DNA of 64,000 nt from CAYOSU01 sp964541255. Its GTDB lineage: Bacteria; Bacillota; Clostridia; Christensenellales; CAMQZB01. Position 1 is the stretch's first letter, and each line of letters opens with the position of its first letter. The stretch spans positions 15,525 through 79,524 of the forward strand of contig CAZIPL010000001.1 in the NCBI GenBank assembly GCA_964541255.1, in the 5' to 3' direction. This document shows positions 53,558 through 62,554 of the stretch, one piece after another. A program made the translations under genes and the position numbers. The notes beneath the pieces are model-generated. The model was given only the letters and a program-made list of their open reading frames with translations, was not told the DNA's origin and did no database searches.

Positions 53558-54874
53558 ATGGACGTAAAGGTATGTAAATTCGGCGGCACGAGCGTTGCTA
53601 CGGCGGCGAATATCGCAAAGATCAAAGAAATAATCGCAAGCGACGACAAAAGGCGTTTCGTGGTCGTTTCCGCGCCGGGCAAAAGATTCAAGGGAGACGT
53701 CAAAATAACCGATATGCTCTATGAGTGCGCTAAGCTTGCAAGGGAAGAGGGTACTTGCGAAAAGCTCTTTTCCGTCATTGGCGAAAGATATTTGGAGATA
53801 GCTGAGAATTTAGGCTTAAAAACCGACGTAAAAGCATTGCTTCGAAACACTATGAAACAAATCGACGAAATAAAAACCGACGATTTTGCCGCAAGCCGCG
53901 GTGAATATATGTGTGCCGTTTTGATGAGCGAGGTTTTGGGACTTCCGTTTGTCGATGCTGCGGACGTAGTTAAATTCGATGCTAACGGCAAGCTCGATGC
54001 TGAATATACCAACGACTTGATGTCGAAAATACTTTCGTCGAAAAACGGCGCTGTAATCCCCGGTTTTTACGGAGCAGTCCCAGGCGACGATATAAAGACC
54101 TTTTCAAGGGGCGGTTCCGATATAACGGGCGCGCTTGTCGCAAGAGCGGTCAATGCGAGCGTATACGAAAACTGGACGGACGTCAACGGATTTAGAACGG
54201 CAGACCCGAGAATAGTCAAAAACGCAACGCAAATGGAAACTCTTTGCTATCACGAGCTTCGCGAGCTTTCCTATATGGGCGCCGACGTTCTTCATTCGGA
54301 GTCGATTTTCCCCGTAAAGCAGTCGGGAATTCCCATAAACATTCGAAATACATTCGAGCCGCAAAACAGTGGCACGATGATCGTTCCCGACGAAAACTAT
54401 GAGGGCAACGGCAAAACGATAACGGGTATCGCGGGCAAAAAGGGCTTCACCGTAATAACGGTCGAAAAAGCGATGATGAACTCCGAAATAGGTTTTGCGA
54501 GAAAGATATTGACGGTTCTCGAAAGATACGGCGTTTCGCTCGAACATATGCCGACGGGAATCGATACCATATCGATAGTTATCGACACGAAGGATATATC
54601 GGCTGGGCTTAAAGAAAAGATCATCACAAGAATTCGAGAAGCCGTCGAGCCTGACAGAATCACGGTTCACGACGATATAGCCCTTATCGCCACGGTGGGT
54701 TTCGGAATGAGAAACTACATCGGTCTTTCGGGCAAACTTTTCTCTGCTCTCGGGAAAAACGACGTCAACGTCGTTATGATCGACCAAGGCTCTTCCGAAA
54801 TGAATATCATTATCGGTGTAGAGGATAGCGATTACGAAAAATCGATAAAAGCAATCTACGCCGCTTTTTGCTAA
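53558..54874 (+). CDS. Aspartate kinase
   Basis: A 438-residue enzyme for the first step of lysine/threonine/methionine synthesis. The kinase domain shows KVCKFGGTSVATAANI, FSRGGSDITGALVARAV and ENWTDVNGFRTADPRIV. The C-terminal third contains two ACT domains (about 300-438: TVEKAMMNSEIGFARKIL, VVMIDQGSSEMNIIIGVE) for feedback control. It is monofunctional (no homoserine dehydrogenase). AGAAAGGAAAT precedes the ATG. Confidence 0.95.
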   Translation: MDVKVCKFGGTSVATAANIAKIKEIIASDDKRRFVVVSAPGKRFKGDVKITDMLYECAKLAREEGTCEKLFSVIGERYLEIAENLGLKTDVKALLRNTMKQIDEIKTDDFAASRGEYMCAVLMSEVLGLPFVDAADVVKFDANGKLDAEYTNDLMSKILSSKNGAVIPGFYGAVPGDDIKTFSRGGSDITGALVARAVNASVYENWTDVNGFRTADPRIVKNATQMETLCYHELRELSYMGADVLHSESIFPVKQSGIPINIRNTFEPQNSGTMIVPDENYEGNGKTITGIAGKKGFTVITVEKAMMNSEIGFARKILTVLERYGVSLEHMPTGIDTISIVIDTKDISAGLKEKIITRIREAVEPDRITVHDDIALIATVGFGMRNYIGLSGKLFSALGKNDVNVVMIDQGSSEMNIIIGVEDSDYEKSIKAIYAAFC

Positions 54875-54946
54875 AAATATCAAGATTGAATAAACGGCGA
54901 AAGCGAAAAGTAATTTATCAAAAAATTCTTCTAAACATAAAAATCA

Positions 54947-54974
54947 AACGCCTCGAAAAAAACTTCGAGGCGTT
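54947..54974. terminator. Bidirectional terminator between convergent genes
   Basis: AACGCCTCGAA (54947-54957) and TTCGAGGCGTT (54964-54974) form a perfect 11 bp stem. It lies between the convergent aspartate kinase and metallo-beta-lactamase genes. Confidence 0.82.
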
Positions 54975-55010
54975 ATTGTATATATAAGAAATTAGCAAAA
55001 CTTGCGATAT

Positions 55011-56135
55011 TTAAGCCGCACGGTTATTCTTATACCATTCCGTTTCGGAAAGGATAGTGTTGTTATTCGAACAGTTGACCGTAACGTTTGTTCCGTCGGA
55101 CGTAACTACGATGTTGCCGTTAAGGTCTGTAAAGCCCTTGTCGTTATCCGAAATAACGGAGGTTACATATATGTTCTTCGTATACTTTTCGATACGACGA
55201 AGTGCCGCGAGTGCAGGGAACATATTGTCGGGATTGTCCGTATATTCATCGCTTCCCGCAACGCACGTTACGACGACGATGTCGGGATCTACGATGTTAA
55301 GAAGCGTTTCCGTCGAGCCTGTATAGCTTCCGTGATGCGCCGCTTTGAAGAGATCGACTTTTGAAAGATTATTGTTTTGAACCAAAAGCTCTTCACCTTC
55401 TGCTTCGAGGTCGCCCGTCAAAAGGAACTTATTGTTTCCGCAAGTAAAGAGTAAGCAAACCGAGAAGTTGTTTTCGTTAGAGGTGTCGTTTTCGTAATAG
55501 TAGTTATAAAGTATCTCCATCGTAATGCCGTCGCCTAAGGTATAAACTCTTTGCGCACCGCCCTCGTTGTTATAGCATTGAAGCGCGGTGTAGTGCGTCG
55601 CACCGCTTGCAACCTCAGCGTCGCGTTTTGTTATGTAGTTTTTATATATGCTCGATGTCGCGTCGGTGAGAGGGAAGTCGATAATGGTTTCGCACTCATA
55701 TCTGTCAAAGATTCCGGGCGCAGATTTGGTTCCGACAAACGCCGCGATATGGTCTTGGTGCGCGTGCGTCGCGATAACGTATTCGAGCTTGCCGTCCGTG
55801 CAATACTTGTCGATGTAATTTGCAATAGCGTCGGAAGAGTTCCCGCGGCTGCCTGCGTCGATAAGTATGTCGTTGTCGCCCGCTTTGATGTAGATTGCGT
55901 CGCCCGCATATTTATTCCCGAGTGTCAAAAAATGAATGGAAAAATCGCCGATTTCGCCCTCATAAGGCGTCGTTTGCGACGGTGAGGGGGATGGCGACGG
56001 TGTGCCGAATATGCCGTCGATAAAATCTTGCCCGAATAAGAAATATCCTGCAACGAGAATTACTATGACAAGAACAACCGCAAGTACTTTTTTGCCGCCG
56101 TTTTTCTTGCTCTTTTTAGATTTCTTTTTTGCCAT
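55011..56135 (-). CDS. Membrane-tethered metallo-beta-lactamase-fold protein, ComEC C-terminal-like
   Basis: A 374-residue protein. A Lys-rich start and one helix (about 14-34) tether it, followed by a Pro/Ser linker (SPSPSPSQ) and an extracytoplasmic MBL domain. Metal-binding motif ATHAHQDHIAAF (HxHxDH), then LLTGDLEAEGE (Asp) and KAAHHGSYTGS (His). This set and spacing match the C-terminal nuclease-like domain of ComEC and related ComA-type hydrolases. The window's ComEC lacks that domain, so this may supply it, but stand-alone proteins of this type are common and have other roles too. Confidence 0.88.
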   Translation of the reverse strand: MAKKKSKKSKKNGGKKVLAVVLVIVILVAGYFLFGQDFIDGIFGTPSPSPSPSQTTPYEGEIGDFSIHFLTLGNKYAGDAIYIKAGDNDILIDAGSRGNSSDAIANYIDKYCTDGKLEYVIATHAHQDHIAAFVGTKSAPGIFDRYECETIIDFPLTDATSSIYKNYITKRDAEVASGATHYTALQCYNNEGGAQRVYTLGDGITMEILYNYYYENDTSNENNFSVCLLFTCGNNKFLLTGDLEAEGEELLVQNNNLSKVDLFKAAHHGSYTGSTETLLNIVDPDIVVVTCVAGSDEYTDNPDNMFPALAALRRIEKYTKNIYVTSVISDNDKGFTDLNGNIVVTSDGTNVTVNCSNNNTILSETEWYKNNRAA

Positions 56136-56249
56136 ATGAAAATACCTTCCTTTATAAATATAATAATCTTAATATATATTGCGCAACCAAAAACCAACGT
56201 TTCTTTCGCTATAAATGCGGTTGCTGCAAAGCAAATCATAAAATTGCCG

Positions 56250-56606
56250 TCAAATCGAATAACCGTCAAGGTCGATAAGGTGTTCTTCGAAGTTTTCGTA
56301 ATTATCGAATATCACCGCATCGTAACCGCCGTCGTCGGCGATTTCCTCCAAAACGTCGTATATATCGTTAGAAAGTCCTACTTCGTCGAAATGCCTAAGC
56401 GCGCGAAGAGCCGTTTTGAAGTTCTTTTTCGCAACGCCTTGCTTTTTCGCAAAGACCTCTTCCATGATGTAATCGACGTTGTCGCACTTGTTTTCAAGAC
56501 GTCTTTTTTCGATTTTTTTCAAAATCTGTTCCGAATAACCGTCGTCGTCAAAAACGGCGTATTCATCGATGTTTCCGCTTGAAATTGCATATATGAAATA
56601 TTCCAT
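56250..56606 (-). CDS. Hypothetical acidic protein
   Basis: 118 residues from the ATG at 56606, which is preceded by GGAGGG and seven bases; a TTG one codon earlier is less likely. The composition is acidic, with predicted helices (residues about 25-95) and a repeated Tyr/Asp-rich C-terminus (YDAVIFDNYENFEEHLIDLD). No family recognised. It lies upstream of the MBL protein gene on the same strand (114 bp gap). Confidence 0.7.
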   Translation of the reverse strand: MEYFIYAISSGNIDEYAVFDDDGYSEQILKKIEKRRLENKCDNVDYIMEEVFAKKQGVAKKNFKTALRALRHFDEVGLSNDIYDVLEEIADDGGYDAVIFDNYENFEEHLIDLDGYSI

Positions 56607-56696
56607 CAAACTCCCTCCGTATTATTGTTTATCTTCATGCAAAAACGCATTTGAAATATAATGCTTGAATTTCAAAGACGTTATCTTTATTAAATT

Positions 56697-56966
56697 GTTT
56701 TACAAAATGTTGCAGTACTTTTGTTTTACTGGATTTGAATTTTGTCTCACTTACAAATATGGTAGTAGTTTCTTGAAAAATAGGGTAGTAGTTCTTGAAA
56801 ACTTGCAAGTAATAAGTGATTTTTGCAAATCAAATGTTGTAGAACGTTTTATAATATCTTTCAAGCATTTATCCTTGCAAATAAAGTGGTAGTTATTCTT
56901 AAAATTTACAAGGAATAAGTTGTTTTTCGTCAACCAACCGTTTTGCAAAATGTAGCAGTGCTTTTG
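56697..56966. repeat. Degenerate direct repeats in AT-rich intergenic DNA
   Basis: GTTTTACAAAATGTTGCAGT... at 56697-56723 recurs at 56940-56966 with 3 differences in 27. Between them GGTAGTAGTTCTTGAAAA-type units recur near 56761, 56783 and 56888. No gene is visible in 56610-57486. Confidence 0.7.
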
Positions 56967-57058
56967 AAACATTTATCTTGCTTCTTAGTTTGTATTATAT
57001 TATTAAAAACCGCTTCTTGTCAATACGTTTTTTCGATATCCCTTGCTGCTGCAAAACT

Positions 57059-57120
57059 GTATACTATGTCCTTGCACAAGTTGTTAACAATCTTACTCTT
57101 GACTAGAGCCGCCGCCCGAC
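57059..57120. repeat. 62-bp dispersed repeat, second copy (inverted)
   Basis: The reverse complement of 19261-19322 with about 6 differences (ACAAGTTGTTAACAATCTTA core identical). Confidence 0.85.
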
Positions 57121-57172
57121 GGTGATGAGATGTCGTTTTTTAAATCCTTGCGTAATATTGTGCCACTAACTG

Positions 57173-57200
57173 GTAGGGCGGTGGCACAGCTTACGCCGAA
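57173..57200. repeat. GTAGGGCGG-type palindromic repeat
   Basis: GTAGGGCGGTGGCACAGCTT followed by ACGCCGAAA, the same unit as at 12223 and 19261. Confidence 0.75.
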
Positions 57201-57224
57201 ATGAAAAACTAATTTATCCAAATA

Positions 57225-57271
57225 GGCTCCCTTAGCAAGGGCGCTGTCGCCGAACGGCGACTGAGGGATTG
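57225..57271 (+). repeat. Double-hairpin dispersed repeat, copy C
   Basis: GCTCCCTT-AGC-AAGGGCGC, then GTCGCC-GAAC-GGCGAC, then TGAGGGATTG. It has the same order as copies A, B and D, with different stem bases that still pair. Confidence 0.8.
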
Positions 57272-57413
57272 TTACATCGCTACTTTTCAACATTCTTTTG
57301 TGTTGTGCGAGTTTTGTTGTTAAGGCTTAATAGATCAATCTACAATCTTTCTCCAAACTTCTCATAACAAAAATGAAAAACCTGTGTGATTATTTCGTTA
57401 TTGCACAAAAATG

Positions 57414-57442
57414 TTGACAAATCGCATATTTCGATATAATAT
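57414..57442 (+). promoter_or_regulatory. Promoter of the lipid kinase/plsC unit
   Basis: TTGACA (57414-57419) with TAATAT (57437-57442) at 17 bp, or TATAAT (57435-57440) at 15 bp. Confidence 0.7.
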
Positions 57443-57486
57443 ATAAATATATAATCCGATACTATTATTTTGGGGGTATTTATAGT

Positions 57487-58377
57487 ATGAAACATGTATT
57501 CGTGGTGAACCCTGCGGCAGGTTCGAATAGCGATAAATCGGAGCTTATAGATAGGATTAACGCTCTTGACGTTGAAAAAGAAATTTACTTTACTAAGTGC
57601 GAAAAGGACGCAACGTCTTATGTTCGCACATATATAGAGCTTCACGGCGACGAAGACGTTCGTTTTTACGCTTGCGGAGGAGACGGAATACTCAACGAGG
57701 TTGCCAACGGACTTATCGGAACGAAGGCTGAATTTGCCGTTATTCCTTGCGGCACGGGCAATGACTTCGTAAAAGCTTTCGGCGGAGCGGACAAGTTTGA
57801 CTTAAACAACGTCGTAAACGGAACGGCTCAAAAGCTCGACGCGTTGAAAGTCAACGATACGTATTGTATAAACGTATGTAACTTCGGCTTTGACGCGATG
57901 GTTGCAAAAACGGCAAACGAGCTTAAACTCAAAGGCAAAAAGAACCCTTACGGCGGAGGTGTTTTCAAAGCTATATTCACGGCAATGAATAACAAAGTTT
58001 TCGTCGAGGCGGACGGAGAGCTTTTGAATGAAAAAGGCAATATGCTTCTCTGCACGTTGGCTAACGGACAGTATGTCGGCGGACAGTTTTTCTGCGCCCC
58101 GAGATCGAAAGCAGACGACGGACTTATCGACGTTTGCATAGTCAAAGTAATCACTATCTTCAAGTTCCTTTCGATACTCAACATCTACACCGAGGGCAAG
58201 CATTTCGAAGATAAGAAGTGCGCGAAGATTTTGAAATACCGTCAAGCTAAGAAGATAAGAATGCATTCCGATACGGACTTTTATGTATGTATCGACGGCG
58301 AGATGCTCAAAGGAAAGGAGTTTAACGTAGAGATCGTTCCTTCGTGCATAAACTTCGTTCATCCGAAAGCCGACTAA
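57487..58377 (+). CDS. Diacylglycerol kinase-family lipid kinase (YegS/DgkB-like)
   Basis: A 296-residue soluble kinase that phosphorylates a diacylglycerol or similar lipid. Motifs: VFVVNPAAGSNSDKSEL, ACGGDGILNEVANGL (nucleotide-binding GGDG) and IPCGTGNDFVKAFGG. The C-terminal domain has DGLIDVCIV. It is followed after 40 bp by a PlsC-type acyltransferase, so both likely serve phosphatidic acid synthesis or recycling. GGGGGT precedes the ATG. Confidence 0.93.
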   Translation: MKHVFVVNPAAGSNSDKSELIDRINALDVEKEIYFTKCEKDATSYVRTYIELHGDEDVRFYACGGDGILNEVANGLIGTKAEFAVIPCGTGNDFVKAFGGADKFDLNNVVNGTAQKLDALKVNDTYCINVCNFGFDAMVAKTANELKLKGKKNPYGGGVFKAIFTAMNNKVFVEADGELLNEKGNMLLCTLANGQYVGGQFFCAPRSKADDGLIDVCIVKVITIFKFLSILNIYTEGKHFEDKKCAKILKYRQAKKIRMHSDTDFYVCIDGEMLKGKEFNVEIVPSCINFVHPKAD

Positions 58378-58417
58378 ATAATAATCATAATACTAAAGAG
58401 TAAGGGTATAATATACT

Positions 58418-59272
58418 ATGGTAGTAGCTTCACAGGTCATTGCGGCATTGCTGCTTACGTGTTATTCCATAACAGAAAAGCAATTGATAAGTTCTTGGGC
58501 TGATCTATGGGTTTTTCTTGTTGTCTTTTTTGTATTTTATCTTGCTATAAACGTCTTATATTTTGTATATCTTTTCATCATCGGCGCGCTTCCCGATCAA
58601 AGCAAGGAAATAAAAACTCCGTCCACTTTTTATCAGCACGAGTTTAAGTCGGCAAACAGATATTTGATCTATCACGCAGGCGCGAAAATCCATGTTTCGG
58701 GGAAAGAGCTTATCGACGAAAACAACAAATACATATTCATATCCAATCACCGTTCCCGTTTCGACCCGATGGTGCTTGCGTATGCGTTCCCCAAGAATAA
58801 AATGGCGTTTGTAAGTAAGCCCGAGAATTTCAAAATCCCGATTGCGGGCGGCGTCGTATATAAATGTGGCTATGTGGCAATGGATAGAACTGACGTAAGA
58901 AAAGGTCTTCAAGCGATAAATAAAGCTTCCGAAATGGCGAAAACCAACGACCTTTCGATGGGAATATATCCCGAGGGAACGAGAAACGACACCGAAGAAA
59001 CATTGCTTCCTTTCAAGAACGGCGCTTTCAAACTTGCGCAAAAAGCAGAGCTTCCTATAGCCGTCGTTACCGTCAAAAACACCGAAAGAATAGCAAAGAA
59101 CTTCCCTTTCAGAAAGACGAACGTCTATGTTGATGTTTTGAAGATAATCCCCGCCGAAGAAGTCAAAGCAAAAAGAACGGTTGAACTGTCGGAGAAAATA
59201 AGAGCTTTGATGCTCGACAATCTTTCAAACTACGAAGAAATCGACGAAAAGAAACAAACGGCAAAGCTATAA
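58418..59272 (+). CDS. plsC: 1-acyl-sn-glycerol-3-phosphate acyltransferase
   Basis: A 284-residue membrane enzyme that makes phosphatidic acid. Two N-terminal helices (about 4-20 and 28-50) precede the acyltransferase domain: FISNHRSRFDPMVLA (catalytic H-X4-D), then MGIYPEGTRND (glycerophosphate-binding EGTR). Both motifs are intact, unlike in the zinc-ribbon acyltransferase at 38.4 kb. It is the second gene after the lipid kinase. Confidence 0.93.
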   Translation: MVVASQVIAALLLTCYSITEKQLISSWADLWVFLVVFFVFYLAINVLYFVYLFIIGALPDQSKEIKTPSTFYQHEFKSANRYLIYHAGAKIHVSGKELIDENNKYIFISNHRSRFDPMVLAYAFPKNKMAFVSKPENFKIPIAGGVVYKCGYVAMDRTDVRKGLQAINKASEMAKTNDLSMGIYPEGTRNDTEETLLPFKNGAFKLAQKAELPIAVVTVKNTERIAKNFPFRKTNVYVDVLKIIPAEEVKAKRTVELSEKIRALMLDNLSNYEEIDEKKQTAKL

Positions 59273-59293
59273 AATTATTAGATAAATAGTATG

Positions 59294-59318
59294 AAAAGTC
59301 TCCGAATGGGGACTTTTT
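59294..59318 (+). terminator. Intrinsic terminator after plsC
   Basis: AAAAGTCTCC-GAAT-GGGGACTTTT (59294-59317) with one T-G pair, ending in T. Confidence 0.88.
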
Positions 59319-59326
59319 CTTATATA

Positions 59327-59356
59327 AAAAACCGCTCGAAAAATCGAGTGGTTTTT
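59327..59356. terminator. Bidirectional terminator between plsC and MATE genes
   Basis: AAAAACCGCTCGA (59327-59339) and TCGAGTGGTTTTT (59344-59356) form a 13 bp stem with T-runs on both strands. It stops the convergent MATE gene and backs up the plsC terminator. Confidence 0.9.
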
Positions 59357-59377
59357 GCTATGTTAAAGCTTTTTGAT

Positions 59378-60736
59378 TTACGCGTTTTGCAAATCTTTTG
59401 TTTTCTTTTTGAATGTATACATAAAGTATGCCGTTTCCGCAATGCCCGTTATCGTCCAAGAAACGGGATATATGAAATATAGCGACTGGATTGTGTGGAA
59501 GTATGCAAAGATTGTATATATCCAAATAATTCTGAAAATGCACGAGCCGGTAATAACTATTGCCGTCGGAACTTTCGTCGAGCCTAAGCCTCGCGACGCG
59601 GCGAGGGACATATCCATTATCGGAACGATGGGGTAGGCAAGACCTATGATAAACAGCCTATAATATCCTGCTTCTATGACTGCGGGGTCGTTGGTGAATA
59701 TTCTAAGAAGCGTTTTTCCGAAAACCGCAGTAAACGTTCCGTAAAGACCTGCAAGAATTATCGCATAAAGCATAGCCGTCGTATAGCTTTCCTTGATACG
59801 TTTTTTGTTGCCTGCACCGAAATTCTGGCTGATACAGCTCGAACCTGCGGTATAGAACGCGTTAAGAAGGGTATAGTTTATCGTTTCGATCTGCGTTGCG
59901 GCTGTGTTACCGTTGACGTAAACGGTATCGAAAGAATTGATTGCGCTTTGAATGAAAAGGTTTGCTACTTGAAAGATTGCGTTTTGAATGCCCGCCGGAA
60001 GACCTAAGGAGATAATGAGCTTTGCCTTGCTTTTATAAATACGGAAATTCTTGAAATCGAGCCTAAAAATATCCTTCTCTTTGATAAGAGAAATAACTAT
60101 GCAAATGGCGGAGAAATATTGCGAAATGATAGACGCAATCGCAACGCCCTCTACGTCAAGGTGAAATACGATGACAAAAACAAGGTTAAGAATAACGTTG
60201 ATTATTCCCGAAACCGTCAAAATCGAGAGGGACTTTTTCGGATTGCCTACCGCCGCATAAACGCCGTCGCCGAAGTTATATAATCCCATTGCGGGCATAC
60301 CGAGAAGATATATTCTCAAGTATAAAAGCGCACCGTCGAAAAGCTCGTCTTTGGTTTTAAGAAGTTTAAGAAGCGCTTTGCAAGAAAGCTCGCCGATAAT
60401 GCAAAAAACTATTCCCGACAAAAGGCAAACGACAAGCGCCGTTCTTACGGTATGCTTAACGTTTTTCTCGTCTTTTGCGCCGAAAAAGCGTGCAACTAGA
60501 ACGTTTACGCCGCTTCCCATTCCGATCAAAAAGCCTGTAAAGAGCGATACGAGCGTCGTAGTTGAGCCTACCGAACCGATTGCCGTGGTTGACGATGCGA
60601 ATTTACCTACTACCGCGATGTCTGATATGTTGAACAAGATTTGCAAAAGGTTAGAAAGCATTAAGGGAAGAGCAAAAACTATGATTTGCTTTTTCAAGTT
60701 TCCCTTAGTAAAATCCTTGCTTGCAGATTTTTCCAT
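59378..60736 (-). CDS. MATE-family efflux transporter
   Basis: 452 residues from the ATG at 60736 (GAGAGG upstream); an ATG nine codons earlier lacks a ribosome site. Twelve helices. Family phrases: IIVFALPLMLSNLLQILFNISDIAVVGKFAS, GMGSGVNVLVARFFGAKDEK and, in the second half, NAFYTAGSSCISQNFGAGNKK. It differs substantially from the MATE at 39.8 kb, so it probably has a different substrate. Single gene. Confidence 0.93.
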   Translation of the reverse strand: MEKSASKDFTKGNLKKQIIVFALPLMLSNLLQILFNISDIAVVGKFASSTTAIGSVGSTTTLVSLFTGFLIGMGSGVNVLVARFFGAKDEKNVKHTVRTALVVCLLSGIVFCIIGELSCKALLKLLKTKDELFDGALLYLRIYLLGMPAMGLYNFGDGVYAAVGNPKKSLSILTVSGIINVILNLVFVIVFHLDVEGVAIASIISQYFSAICIVISLIKEKDIFRLDFKNFRIYKSKAKLIISLGLPAGIQNAIFQVANLFIQSAINSFDTVYVNGNTAATQIETINYTLLNAFYTAGSSCISQNFGAGNKKRIKESYTTAMLYAIILAGLYGTFTAVFGKTLLRIFTNDPAVIEAGYYRLFIIGLAYPIVPIMDMSLAASRGLGSTKVPTAIVITGSCIFRIIWIYTIFAYFHTIQSLYFIYPVSWTITGIAETAYFMYTFKKKTKDLQNA

Positions 60737-60812
60737 AAATAAATACCTCTCATTATGTCGCAAAACGTTTTTCGAAAAGCCTCGTGGTCGGCAATTTTCG
60801 ATAAAACAAAAA

Positions 60813-60833
60813 GGTGAAATATATCATTTCACC
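60813..60833 (-). terminator. Intrinsic terminator of trxA
   Basis: GGTGAAAT (60813-60820) and ATTTCACC (60826-60833); on the minus strand TTTTTGTTTT follows. Confidence 0.85.
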
Positions 60834-60889
60834 CAATGCGCATTTTAGTCTTTTGTTAAGCGAATGTCAATCGAAAAACCGCTTAAATT

Positions 60890-61198
60890 TTATTTGATGA
60901 GATTTTCGATGTCTTCTTTCGAAATAAGTCCGATAGATTTGTTGACGACCTCTCCGTTTTGGAAAACAAGGAGTGTGGGAATGCTCATAACGTTGAACTT
61001 AATCGCAAGATCGCGCTCGTCGTCAACATTGATTTTTCCGACCTTAATCGTGTCGTTAGAAGACGCAACCTCGTCAACGATAGGGGAAAGCATTCTGCAA
61101 GGTCCGCACCAAGGCGCCCAAAAATCTACGAGTACTTTTTTGTCTGACGAAAGAACCTCGCTTTCGAAGTTTTCCGTCGTTATAGTAACAATGCTCAT
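60890..61198 (-). CDS. trxA: Thioredoxin
   Basis: A 102-residue dithiol-disulfide carrier. The active site is FWAPWCGPCRMLSPIVDE (Cys about 31 and 34), with the cis-Pro loop MSIPTLLVFQNGE. Normal length for a single-domain thioredoxin. Monocistronic, with its own terminator; no thioredoxin reductase gene lies near. Confidence 0.97.
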   Translation of the reverse strand: MSIVTITTENFESEVLSSDKKVLVDFWAPWCGPCRMLSPIVDEVASSNDTIKVGKINVDDERDLAIKFNVMSIPTLLVFQNGEVVNKSIGLISKEDIENLIK

Positions 61199-61322
61199 AT
61201 GTGATACCTCATAATTTTATTTATAATAGTTTACCACATATCGAGCATAAATACAATAAAAATCCGATTATTTTAGGCTTTGGAAATAAAGCAAAACTCT
61301 ACTAATTACGGGAAATGCACAT

Positions 61323-62456
61323 TTACTCATAATGTCCGCTTGCGATTTTATCTATGCACTCCAAAAAATAGTATCCGTCGGAGAGCGGATTGAAGGAGGA
61401 GAAAGAAGCTCTTAAAAAGCCTCTTTCGGACGAGCCTAAGAAACTATGTATTAAAGGAGCGCAAAAATACCCATATCGCAAAGCTATATCGAAGCGATAA
61501 TTGAATATGTCTGCCGCCTCCGACGGATCGATGTTTTGAATGTCGAAACTGAAAAGTCCTGACTTGTTTTTGACGGAAAAGAGCCTTGTCTTCTTTGGAA
61601 TATTATCATATAAAATATCCGAAAAAGCTTGCATTTTCGAACGTATTTTCTCTTTGTTTTCGATAGTATAGTTTATTCCCGCAAGTCCGCCGCATATGCT
61701 TGCCACGGGAAGAGTGCCGCTTTCAAAACCGTCGGGGAAATTCGGCACTTGGTTAAGGTTAAGAGAATCCGTCCCTGTTCCGCCAAATATTATAGGCTTT
61801 AGCGGTGCGTTTTTCGCCACTAACAAAAAGCCTAATCCCGTCGGGCAAGAAAGCCCTTTGTGCGCGGGAAGACAAAGATAGGAGACGTTGCATTTTTTCA
61901 TATCGATGTCGATATATCCCGCACTTTGCGCACCGTCCACCAAGAAAAGTATGTCGGAATTATTAAGGTAATTGCCTATTCCTTCGATGTCGTTAGTTGT
62001 TCCCGTAACGTTCGAAACGTGCGTAATAGCGACAAGCCTTGTGTTTCTTCTCATCGCGTTTTTGACTTCCTTTGAAGTTATCGGCAAATATGGCTTTTCG
62101 GGATAAACGACGGTGTAATCGATAAGGCGACGTTCTTTAAGATAATGTATCGGACGAAGAAGCGAGTTATGCGCATAACAGTCAACGATAACGTGAGATA
62201 AGGGCAAAGCCCCGCTAAATATCGCCATATTGAGGCTTTCGGTGCAGTTTTTGGTAAAGATTACGCGCTCTGGATAATCGAAGTTAAAAAGCGTAGCGAC
62301 TTTTTCGCGTAAAAGCCTGACCTTTTCCGCTTGCTTTTCGGCGAGCTTGTGGCTCGAACGCGTTGGGTTGGACGGAAAAAGCAACGCGTTTTGAACTTCT
62401 TTAATTACTTTTTCGGGCTTGAAACCGCCCGTTGCGGCGTTATCGAGATATATCAT
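61323..62456 (-). CDS. Cysteine desulfurase-family class V aminotransferase
   Basis: A 377-residue PLP enzyme. Features: MIYLDNAATGGFKPEKV, FTKNCTESLNMAI, VDGAQSAGYIDIDM (PLP-binding Asp) and LPAHKGLSCPTGLGFLLV with the Schiff-base Lys. Near the C-terminus RYGYFCAPLIH corresponds to the R-x-G-x-x-C-A segment of group II (SufS-like) desulfurases, with the sulfur-accepting Cys kept. It resembles the EF2568-type subfamily that has been linked to selenium-dependent enzymes. It is divergent from a Se/S-carrier-like gene 98 bp away, which supports a role in sulfur or selenium delivery. Confidence 0.88.
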   Translation of the reverse strand: MIYLDNAATGGFKPEKVIKEVQNALLFPSNPTRSSHKLAEKQAEKVRLLREKVATLFNFDYPERVIFTKNCTESLNMAIFSGALPLSHVIVDCYAHNSLLRPIHYLKERRLIDYTVVYPEKPYLPITSKEVKNAMRRNTRLVAITHVSNVTGTTNDIEGIGNYLNNSDILFLVDGAQSAGYIDIDMKKCNVSYLCLPAHKGLSCPTGLGFLLVAKNAPLKPIIFGGTGTDSLNLNQVPNFPDGFESGTLPVASICGGLAGINYTIENKEKIRSKMQAFSDILYDNIPKKTRLFSVKNKSGLFSFDIQNIDPSEAADIFNYRFDIALRYGYFCAPLIHSFLGSSERGFLRASFSSFNPLSDGYYFLECIDKIASGHYE

Positions 62457-62554
62457 TTTGAAAAGTCAATCAATATAATGAATTATCGAAAAAACAAAAG
62501 AGAAGAAAGCAAACATAGCTTTCAAATAAAGTGTATGTAAGGAGTGTGAAATAG

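Noticed and set aside
54104..54883. 259-codon open frame on the minus strand
   Set aside because: Antisense to the ACT-domain part of aspartate kinase; no ribosome site or recognisable domain.
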